The notes under the pieces: model-generated
Seen by the model: only the letters and a program-made list of their open reading frames with translations
Told to the model about the DNA's origin: nothing
Database searches by the model: none
DNA from: Eubacteriaceae bacterium
Lineage (GTDB): Bacteria; Bacillota; Clostridia; Eubacteriales; Alkalibacteraceae
DNA: 7,894 nucleotides
Direction: 5' to 3'
NCBI GenBank assembly: GCA_003446375.1
Contig: DMAW01000140.1
Span: forward strand, 1 to 7,894
Position numbers and translations under genes: made by a program
Shown here: in pieces, positions 1 through 4,102 of the stretch
Layout: each line of letters begins with the position of its first letter
Position numbering within the stretch: the first letter of the stretch is position 1

Positions 1-44
1 TTACGATTGTTCAACGACCGCTTACCAATTGTTCAACGACTGCT
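1..44. repeat. Two tandem degenerate 22-bp repeat units
   Basis: Positions 1-22 and 23-44 are head-to-tail copies of a 22-bp unit that share the core TTGTTCAACGAC and end in GCT. The first 20 bases (TTACGATTGTTCAACGACCG) recur exactly at 2374-2393, and related units lie at 416-481. All copies fall between genes of the minus-strand cluster. The array may continue to the left of the window. Function is unknown; the units are too short and too variable for a CRISPR array and have no unique spacers. Confidence 0.7.
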
Positions 45-60
45 TAACAACGCTGTAGCA

Positions 61-157
61 CCTCTTTGCATTGCCGCGAGGCAATCCTTCGCTTCGGCTT
101 AGCCGAGCCTTTGCCTTGACAAGAAGTGTCAAGCCTTTGCAACAAACTAAGTTTGTT
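61..157. repeat. Array of four short hairpins with a conserved spacer
   Basis: Four perfect stem-loops follow one another: 70-85 (ATTGCC/GGCAAT, loop GCGA), 94-106 (TCGGC/GCCGA, loop TTA), 115-133 (CTTGACA/TGTCAAG, loop AGAAG) and 141-157 (AACAAAC/GTTTGTT, loop TAA). The stems differ in sequence. The spacers before them resemble each other: CCTCTTTGC (61-69), CCTTCGCT (86-93), GCCTTTGC (107-114) and CCTTTGC (134-140). Hairpin starts are 21-26 bp apart, close to the 22-bp period of the flanking repeats. This pattern of conserved spacer and varying stem is seen directly; its role (RNA structure, protein binding or a palindromic mobile repeat) is not known. Confidence 0.65.
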
Positions 158-241
158 CGAACCAACTAAAATTATATCATGCCGTCCCTATAAAGCAATG
201 TATTTTTTTGTCACCAAAATGTAAAGAAAGAAGGAAGAGAA
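158..241. other. Intergenic stretch with no recognised feature
   Basis: I see no credible gene, RNA gene or terminator here. It is an AT-rich transition with a T7 run near 205 and an A/G-rich stretch at about 222-243, between the hairpin array and the 40-bp direct repeats. Small open frames cross it on both strands but have no ribosome binding site and consist of repeat-derived residues. Confidence 0.5.
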
Positions 242-347
242 AAGCTCGTTTCACTCGCAATAAAGGTTCGCTTCGCTCACGTGGGGTGCTTCCTCTGGTC
301 GCGGGGGAAGCTCGTTTCACTCGCGAGAAAGGTTCGCTTCGCTCACG
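242..347. repeat. Pair of 40-bp direct repeats, 66 bp apart
   Basis: Copies at 242-281 and 308-347 match at 38 of 40 positions. Each begins AAGCTCGTTTCACTCGC and ends GGTTCGCTTCGCTCACG. On the minus strand each copy holds two related 13-mers, GAGCGAAGCGAAC and GAGTGAAACGAGC, which agree at 10 of 13 positions, so the unit may itself have grown by internal duplication. The 26 bp between copies is GC-rich and not repeated. The repeats produce arginine-rich open frames on both strands that are not genes. Confidence 0.75.
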
Positions 348-351
348 GGAA

Positions 352-413
352 ACGCGCAACGCGCGTATTGCAATGTTGCTTTTAAAGACGGTTTCTACCG
401 AGACAGAGTCTCG
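352..413. repeat. Further short hairpins with 3-nt loops
   Basis: Two perfect stem-loops are visible: 352-366 (ACGCGC/GCGCGT, loop AAC) and 399-413 (CGAGAC/GTCTCG, loop AGA). A weaker 4-bp stem lies at 389-400 (CGGT/ACCG) and competes with the second. Their architecture, a 6-bp stem with a 3-nt loop, resembles the hairpins at 94-106 and 141-157, which suggests one family of palindromic elements. No U-tract follows them on either strand, so they are not ordinary terminators. Confidence 0.5.
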
Positions 414-415
414 TT

Positions 416-489
416 TACCAATCGCCCCACGACTGCTTCCCGACCGCCCCACAACTGCTTAACAACGATTCAACAACGATTCAACGACT
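416..489. repeat. Second cluster of degenerate 22-bp repeats
   Basis: Units at 416-437 and 438-459 align with the 22-bp repeats at 1-44 through CGCCCCACGACTGCT and CGCCCCACAACTGCT. A more degenerate unit follows at 460-481 (AACAACGATTCAACAACG), then CAACGACTGCC up to about 492. The cluster lies just past the 3' end of the Ig-like protein gene, where 3' untranslated RNA of the minus-strand cluster would be expected. Confidence 0.65.
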
Positions 490-510
490 GCCTCCCCAAC
501 CTGCGGAGGC
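490..510. terminator. Weak terminator-like hairpin after the Ig-like protein gene
   Basis: GCCTCC at 490-495 pairs with GGAGGC at 505-510 across a 9-nt loop, five bases past the TAG stop of the minus-strand gene. On the minus strand no U-run follows (AGTCGTTG), so it would be a poor intrinsic terminator for the operon. In the plus direction it is followed only by TTTTA. It may protect the mRNA 3' end or terminate weakly. Confidence 0.35.
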
Positions 511-515
511 TTTTA

Positions 516-947
516 CTATTTCACCAGCGTAAACCCAAACTCGGCCTCATTTCCATCTTCGTCTTCAATGACTACCAGGTAGGTTCCACGTGTGGTTATG
601 GTAGCCTGGGAAGTGGAGATGCTCATTCCGTTTAGCGTGGCTTTTACTATATCGCTTTCACCTGAAAATTTTAAAAACACCCTGTCGCTTTCGACGCTTC
701 CTCCATCTTCGAGGCTTGAAGGGTACGCAACGCTTATAACAGGCATGCCTTCTTCTGCCATAGGCTCTTTTGAATCAGCTTCTTCCAAATCCACAAAGGA
801 CTTTGAGGATTCCGCTTTTTCAAGTGCCGTTTCGTTAAATCTGTTTAGCTCGTCTTGGGAATACATATGCGCCCCTGAGAGCATCTTGCCTGCTATCAGC
901 ACGACAATAAAGATTATTGCCAAGGGAATAAAAAGAAATTTTCGCAT
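516..947 (-). CDS. Membrane-anchored protein with Ig-like C-terminal domain
   Basis: A 143-residue protein. Residues 4-20 (FLFIPLAIIFIVVLIAG) form one hydrophobic segment, an uncleaved anchor or signal sequence that would place the rest outside the membrane. An acidic, Ser-rich linker (about 30-68) follows. Residues about 70-143 look like a bacterial Ig-like beta-sandwich: the ATLNG motif, ATITTRGTYLVVIEDEDGNEAEF and a closing beta strand resemble repeat domains ending in 'G.Y.l.V.D..GN'. I prefer the ATG at 947 because AGGA at 956-959 lies 8 nt upstream; the ATG at 956 overlaps that site. It starts 22 bp after the CpsB stop, so it is probably the last gene of the phosphoregulatory operon. 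A role in surface polysaccharide attachment or export is only inferred from location. I do not recognise a named family. Confidence 0.75.
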   Translation of the reverse strand: MRKFLFIPLAIIFIVVLIAGKMLSGAHMYSQDELNRFNETALEKAESSKSFVDLEEADSKEPMAEEGMPVISVAYPSSLEDGGSVESDRVFLKFSGESDIVKATLNGMSISTSQATITTRGTYLVVIEDEDGNEAEFGFTLVK

Positions 948-955
948 TATCAACA

Positions 956-959
956 TCCT
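956..959 (-). promoter_or_regulatory. Ribosome binding site deciding the 947 start
   Basis: On the minus strand AGGA lies 8 nt before the ATG at 947. The alternative upstream ATG at 956 has no usable spacing because it overlaps the same bases, so the three extra residues (MLI) are probably not translated. Confidence 0.55.
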
Positions 960-969
960 GTCCGTTTAT

Positions 970-1749
970 TTATTTTCTCTTTAAAAAGTTAAAGAGACCC
1001 TTTTTCTTCACCTTAATTGGATTGTCCGGATAAAAAACTTCATCTTTAAGCACATGTGCCGGATTGTGGATCAAAAGCTCGTCGAACATATCGCTGCCAA
1101 CGTGCCTTTCCAACTGGTCCATTGCCTTTGCAGCATCCATATAATGCTTGGGGTTGTGGGCGTCTGTAGAGGCGATATGCACCATGTTATGATCCAGCAT
1201 CGTCTTAGCCGTTTTTTGGACGGCTTCTCCGTACTTTCCCGATAAGCTCATCAGGTTCATCTGTATCACTACGTCTCTTTTTATCAGGGAAGCCAAATGG
1301 TTAGGATCTTCCATGATAAAGTCGTAGCGCTCCGCATGGGCAAGTATGACCCTGTAGCCTGCTATTTCCATCTGGAATATGTAGTTTAAAAGGCTTGCAA
1401 AGTTCATCTTTTGCCTAGGGACCTCCACCAAGGCGTACTTGCTCTCGTTCATTGTAGAAGCCTGCCCGGCGGATAAAGCCTCCACCGTGTTGATGTCGTA
1501 GTAGATTTCGCTTCCTAGATGAAGCTTCAATTGACTGGAACTTTCGGCAAGCTTGCTTTTGATATCTTTTAAGATTATAAGATTTTGTTCTTTGGTGCTT
1601 GCAAATTCAGAATCCGCAATGAAATGCGGCGTGCAGACTACATCGGTAAAGCCTGTATCCGATGCGGCTTTAGCCATTGAGAGAGCCTCTTTTAAGTTTT
1701 TGGCTCCATCGTCTACTCCATAGATAATGTGACTGTGTAAATCGATCAT
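970..1749 (-). CDS. cpsB: PHP-family protein-tyrosine phosphatase of the CpsB/YwqE type
   Basis: A 259-residue metal-dependent phosphatase that removes phosphate from the tyrosine tail of its CpsD kinase, resetting the cycle controlling polysaccharide polymerisation and export. The PHP metal-site motifs are complete: H5-S-H7, D13-D14 (GVDDGA), H42 (CTPH), E81 (GSEIYYD), H138 (LAHAERY), and D196 and H198 (STDAH). Length fits the family. The start is ATG 1749: AAGGGGG lies 7 nt upstream, and family members begin at M-I-D-L-H-S-H; the 11 extra upstream codons come from a hairpin-containing leader. The C-terminus is strongly basic (KVKKKGLFNFLKRK), which may help membrane contact. It is separated from the kinase gene by an S23-type gene and repeats, an unusual interruption. 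The assignment is secure; the symbol follows Gram-positive capsule nomenclature. Confidence 0.93.
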   Translation of the reverse strand: MIDLHSHIIYGVDDGAKNLKEALSMAKAASDTGFTDVVCTPHFIADSEFASTKEQNLIILKDIKSKLAESSSQLKLHLGSEIYYDINTVEALSAGQASTMNESKYALVEVPRQKMNFASLLNYIFQMEIAGYRVILAHAERYDFIMEDPNHLASLIKRDVVIQMNLMSLSGKYGEAVQKTAKTMLDHNMVHIASTDAHNPKHYMDAAKAMDQLERHVGSDMFDELLIHNPAHVLKDEVFYPDNPIKVKKKGLFNFLKRK

Positions 1750-1755
1750 AATGAT

Positions 1756-1762
1756 CCCCCTT
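1756..1762 (-). promoter_or_regulatory. Ribosome binding site of cpsB
   Basis: The minus strand reads AAGGGGG, then ATCATT, then ATG at 1749. This supports the internal start over the upstream ATG at 1782, which would place a hairpin inside the coding sequence. Confidence 0.65.
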
Positions 1763-1766
1763 TTTT

Positions 1767-1780
1767 GGGTGCGAGCACCC
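1767..1780. promoter_or_regulatory. Hairpin in the cpsB leader
   Basis: GGGTGC at 1767-1772 and GCACCC at 1775-1780 form a perfect inverted repeat with a 2-nt centre. In the cpsB mRNA it would lie about 18 nt before the start codon, just before the A6G5 stretch containing the ribosome binding site. It could be an mRNA processing or protection structure, or an operator. No U-tract follows it on the transcribed strand, so it is not a terminator. Confidence 0.4.
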
Positions 1781-1785
1781 AAACA

Positions 1786-1840
1786 TGGTTAAACAATTGT
1801 TGAGCTATAGGGTAGCCTGGTTAAACAATTGTTAAAACCA
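1786..1840. repeat. Two copies of a TGGTTAAACAATTGTT repeat
   Basis: The 16-mer TGGTTAAACAATTGTT occurs at 1786-1801 and 1818-1833, 32 bp apart, between the four-helix-bundle gene and cpsB. Its core AACAATTGTT is a perfect palindrome, and the second copy is extended to a 23-bp imperfect palindrome closed by TGGTT/AACCA. The reverse complement (AACAATTGTTTAAC) matches 13 of 14 positions at 2408-2421 on the far side of the four-helix-bundle gene. Confidence 0.7.
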
Positions 1841-1851
1841 GTTATTTTATA

Positions 1852-2220
1852 TTATATTGATTTTTTTAAATAGTTCATATAATTGTTCAATTTAACGGAT
1901 AAATCTCTTGACAAGACCAAGAAGCTTTCATATCGATCAGACGTTATGTAACATAGCTCATATGATATTTCCATCTGGCAGATCAACTCCATCAATGATC
2001 CGTAAGATATGTTTATAAAGCGCATCTTATCTTTTAAGCTGTTCCGACTTGAGCCTTCAGCAATATTTGATGATATCGAAACTGCAGCACGATTCATTTG
2101 CGAAGCTAAAGAGTATGCTTCTCTCTCTGGAAAATTTCGAGTTATAAAATAAGTTTCTTTAATCAAGTGTTTTGATTGCTGATATATTTCCAACTTCTGA
2201 AAGCCAAATAATTTATTCAT
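1852..2220 (-). CDS. Four-helix-bundle protein of the S23 / 23S rRNA intervening-sequence family
   Basis: A 122-residue protein of usual family length. The signature is residues 37-59 (SLASQMNRAAVSISSNIAEGSSR), matching the typical 'lt.QirRAa.Si.sNIAEG..R' of S23-type proteins. The rest is amphipathic helix, and the N-terminus FQKLEIYQQSKHL is also typical. Such proteins occur inside 23S rRNA intervening sequences and as stand-alone genes in many bacteria; their biochemical role is not established. I chose ATG 2220 because GAGGAG lies 7 nt upstream and family homology begins at M-N-K-L; the frame stays open for 41 further codons (to 2343) that look non-coding. It sits between the CpsD kinase and CpsB phosphatase genes, flanked by palindromic repeats, so it is probably an insertion into the operon. 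No reverse transcriptase is nearby, which argues against the related Avd role. Confidence 0.88.
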   Translation of the reverse strand: MNKLFGFQKLEIYQQSKHLIKETYFITRNFPEREAYSLASQMNRAAVSISSNIAEGSSRNSLKDKMRFINISYGSLMELICQMEISYELCYITSDRYESFLVLSRDLSVKLNNYMNYLKKSI

Positions 2221-2226
2221 ATCATT

Positions 2227-2233
2227 TCTCCTC
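2227..2233 (-). promoter_or_regulatory. Ribosome binding site deciding the 2220 start
   Basis: The minus strand reads GAGGAGA before ATG 2220, a strong Shine-Dalgarno match at good spacing. The longer frame starting at 2343 has no such site, which supports the shorter protein. Confidence 0.7.
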
Positions 2234-2323
2234 GCTGTAATATGACTAATTCTTGAACATTCAAAAGCGTTGGTGAGCTTTTTTCGGTAAATATATTCAT
2301 TTCTGATAATGAAGAACCATCCC

Positions 2324-2417
2324 GTAAAACGATTGTTAGGCACATCGTTAAACTATAGGAAAATCAAAAGCTTTTACGATTGTTCAACGACCGTTTTCCA
2401 ACTGTAAAACGATTGTT
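2324..2417. repeat. Repeat cluster between the four-helix-bundle gene and cpsD
   Basis: GTAAAACGATTGTT occurs at 2324-2337 and again at 2404-2417. Between them, TTACGATTGTTCAACGACCG at 2374-2393 is an exact copy of positions 1-20, beginning a 22-bp unit at 2374-2395 that is followed by a diverged unit at 2396-2417. This is the third cluster of the same repeat family in the minus-strand region, and no comparable copy is seen on the right side of the window. Confidence 0.65.
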
Positions 2418-2422
2418 TAACT

Positions 2423-2444
2423 GTCGAAAAACTTGTTTTTCGAC
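2423..2444. terminator. Perfect 10-bp hairpin at the cpsD stop codon
   Basis: GTCGAAAAAC at 2423-2432 and GTTTTTCGAC at 2435-2444 form a perfect inverted repeat around a 2-nt centre. Its outer base is the last base of the cpsD TAG codon on the minus strand. The descending arm has five T residues but the bases after it (AGTTAAAC) do not form a U-tract. It is therefore an atypical terminator at best, and may instead stabilise the mRNA end or be another palindromic repeat. Confidence 0.4.
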
Positions 2445-3112
2445 TACTTATACTCATACTCATAATTAACATAATACCCTGCCTTTGACGAGGCCTTATT
2501 TATCACCGTGCCCAGTATATTTGCCCCTATGTTTTCAAGGGAGAGCATGGTCTTTTTAAAAGCATCTTTTTCTGTAGACCCTAAGGAGACTATCACTATT
2601 GTGCCGTCTACTATCTGAGACAGTATCAATCCGTCAGTTACGGGCATTATAGGAGGAGAGTCCAGCAAGATCATGTCAAAGTGGTCCTTTAACGATAAGA
2701 TGAGCTCTTTCATCCTCTTGCTGTCAAGCATCTCAGAAGGGTTTGGGGGTATAGGGCCACTTGTCAGGATAAAGAGGTTTGGCACCTTGGTGTCCTTTAT
2801 GTTCTTATCCATCTGGTTGTCTCCTACCAGGACGTTTGAAAGCCCGTTGGTATTTGACACGTTAAATATCTTGTGTATCTGGGGACGTCTTAGGTCGCAG
2901 TCCACTATAAGCACTTTTTTGCCCGACTGGGCTACGGTAACTGCGTAGTTTGCCGTTATGGTGCTCTTTCCCTCTCCCTGTACAGAGCTTGTCACCTGTA
3001 TCAGCTTGACTTCTTTGTCTATATTGGTGTAGTGGACGTTAGTCCTTAGGTTTCTGAAGGATTCGCTTATTGCAGATTTGGGATCCAAGTGGGTTATGAC
3101 AGTGTTTTTCAT
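2444..3112 (-). CDS. cpsD: Capsular polysaccharide tyrosine kinase (BY-kinase), CpsD/CapB type
   Basis: A 222-residue cytoplasmic bacterial tyrosine kinase that autophosphorylates a C-terminal tyrosine cluster and, with its Wzz/CapA membrane partner, controls chain length and export of surface polysaccharide. Seen directly: Walker A at 43-51 (SVQGEGKST), Walker A' at 67-77 (VLIVDCDLRRP), Walker B at 146-154 (DMILLDSPP), and a tail YYVNYEYEYK with tyrosines at 213, 214, 217, 219 and 221. N-terminal SAISESFRNLRTN is the usual helix involved in ring assembly. Length fits the stand-alone Gram-positive kinase, not the fused Wzc form. A strong AAGGAGG (3122-3128) lies 9 nt before the ATG. The ATGA overlap with the upstream wzz gene indicates translational coupling. 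Its dephosphorylating partner CpsB lies downstream. The gene appears intact, although its partner's 5' end is missing. Confidence 0.95.
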   Translation of the reverse strand: MKNTVITHLDPKSAISESFRNLRTNVHYTNIDKEVKLIQVTSSVQGEGKSTITANYAVTVAQSGKKVLIVDCDLRRPQIHKIFNVSNTNGLSNVLVGDNQMDKNIKDTKVPNLFILTSGPIPPNPSEMLDSKRMKELILSLKDHFDMILLDSPPIMPVTDGLILSQIVDGTIVIVSLGSTEKDAFKKTMLSLENIGANILGTVINKASSKAGYYVNYEYEYK

Positions 3113-3495
3113 TTTTTCTTGCCTCCTTGATCCAATGAGTTGTTGTAAGGTATCATCGCAAGCACCGGATAATCGGCAAAGGTGGTTACTTCTTCAGGGG
3201 TCTTTATCCTGGTATCTAAGTATTCCTTTAAGAATGCTATAAATACCCCAAGCATTATCCCAAGCACCATCGCAATGGCTATGTTCATGGCAGCTCGCGG
3301 CTCGACGTGGTTGTTTGAAGCCTGGGCCACGTCTATTACGCTGATGTTGTCTATGCGCATAAGCCCGCTTACGTATTCGCTAAATACCAGGGCTGTCTCG
3401 TTTGCTATCTCAGCAGACATCATGGGATCAGTGCTTCTTACGGTGATCTTTAAGATCTCGGTGTTGTTTAGGGTAGTCACGCTTACCATTGTCAT
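3109..3495 (-). pseudogene. 5'-truncated Wzz/CapA-type polysaccharide co-polymerase
   Basis: The C-terminal half of a Wzz-family chain-length determinant, the membrane partner that activates the CpsD kinase. The remaining 128 codons show the end of the extracytoplasmic domain (VSVTTLNNTEILKITVRSTDP), the Pro-containing motif VEPRAAMN, transmembrane segment 2 (about 69-89), then the hallmark EYLDTRIKTPEEV and a short cytoplasmic tail ending AMIPYNN, the part that contacts the kinase. The first transmembrane helix and most of the extracytoplasmic domain, roughly 100 or more residues, are absent. Upstream on this strand the frame meets a TGA at 3508-3510, and the plus strand there encodes an unrelated aldolase. 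The ATG at 3495 is thus an internal Met, not a genuine start. It overlaps cpsD by 4 bp. Family assignment is confident; whether the break is biological or artefactual is open. Confidence 0.85.
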
Positions 3496-3501
3496 GCTTC
3501 C
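3487..3501. other. Rearrangement junction between wzz and the aldolase gene
   Basis: Wzz homology on the minus strand extends at least to M-V-S-V (about 3489) and could reach 3495. Aldolase homology on the plus strand starts at about I-V-M-L-P-F-F (3488 onward). The roughly 10 bp CATTGTCATG are therefore compatible with both genes, consistent with a junction at microhomology. Each gene is cut in its 5' part and they point away from each other. Repeat content, base composition and coding strand all change here. Confidence 0.7.
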
Positions 3502-4045
3502 TTTTTTTCAGTCTAAGGAAGAGGTTGCAGAATTCTCTAATTATGTAGGTGGAAGAGCAAAGACAATGCTGTTACTAGAAACTTCTGAAGCAGCAGAAAG
3601 CATAGATGACATTTTAAGCGTTGATGGAATTGACTATATTCATATTGGACTTAATGATCTTCATCTTGGATATGGTATGAAGTTTATGTTTGAGCTTTTA
3701 GCAGATGGCACTGTCGAAAACCTGTGTAAAAAAATTAGGGGTAGAGGCATTCCTTATGGTTTTGGAGGTATTGCTCAACTAGGGCAGGGAGATCTTCCAG
3801 CTGAATATGTCATAGCGGAACATCACAGAATAGGTTCGTCTATGGCGATTCTTTCCAGAAGCTTCTGTAATGTGAATAAGATAAAAGGTATTGAAGAAGC
3901 TCAGGAAGTATTTGATAGAGGGGTTTCTGAAGTGCGTGAGTATGAGAAGAATTTAAAAGATAAGAGTAAAGAGTTTTTTGAAGAAAATAGAATTATTACT
4001 TGTGAAAAAATTAAAGAAATCAAGAATAGCAAAAAAACTAAGTAA
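3488..4045 (+). pseudogene. 5'-truncated HpcH/HpaI-family aldolase
   Basis: The C-terminal part of a class II pyruvate aldolase or citrate-lyase-like protein, a family that makes or cleaves 2-keto-3-deoxy acids in the cytoplasm with a divalent metal. Counting from the Met at 3494, the sequence starts at MLPFF, has metal-ligand Glu29 in KTMLLLETSEA and Asp55 in IHIGLNDLHLGYG, then GIPYGFGGIAQLG and IGSSMAILSRSF, which are typical of aldolases in polysaccharide loci. About 100 N-terminal residues carrying the catalytic base and substrate Arg are missing, so the fragment should be inactive. The frame is open upstream to 3182, but that part is the antisense of wzz and not aldolase. No ribosome binding site precedes the Met at 3494. 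The gene ends 57 bp before the acyltransferase and would have been upstream in the same operon. The C-terminus is Lys-rich. Confidence 0.8.
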
Positions 4046-4102
4046 GGAATTATTTTGTTTGACCTTATTTAGTACTTTAATTAAAGAGATGGAGTTGAAT
4101 TT

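Noticed and set aside
177..462. Open frames on both strands (91 and 84 codons) in the left repeat region
   Set aside because: They translate the 40-bp repeats into Arg/Ser-rich strings (RERSEP, RVKRA), overlap each other on opposite strands, and have no convincing ribosome binding site.
1..515. CRISPR array
   Set aside because: Repeat units are degenerate and contiguous, with no unique spacers of constant length and no cas genes in view.
592..984. 130-codon plus-strand open frame
   Set aside because: It is antisense to the Ig-like protein gene, whose start, ribosome binding site and domain pattern are convincing; the plus-strand product has no recognisable domain.
1852..2220. Avd accessory protein of a diversity-generating retroelement
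   Set aside because: The signature is the S23 type (AAVSISSNIAEG), and the window has no reverse transcriptase or template/variable repeat pair.
2263..2282. Plus-strand terminator (AAAAGC/GCTTTT with T run)
   Set aside because: The stem is AT-rich and weak, there is no plus-strand gene upstream to terminate, and it lies in the leader of a minus-strand gene.
2221..2343. 41-codon N-terminal extension of the four-helix-bundle protein
   Set aside because: The family start and a strong GAGGAG site support ATG 2220; the extension contains repeat sequence (GTAAAACGATTGTT) and no family homology.
3182..3487. Apparent N-terminal extension of the aldolase (about 100 codons)
   Set aside because: This part is the exact antisense of the Wzz C-terminal half, including its transmembrane segment and EYLDTRIKTPEEV motif, so the open frame is accidental.
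4059..4087. Promoter for the acyltransferase operon (TTGACC with TAAAGA at 17 bp)
   Set aside because: The -35 box matches well but the -10 box matches only about 3 of 6, and transcription would start inside the ribosome binding site.
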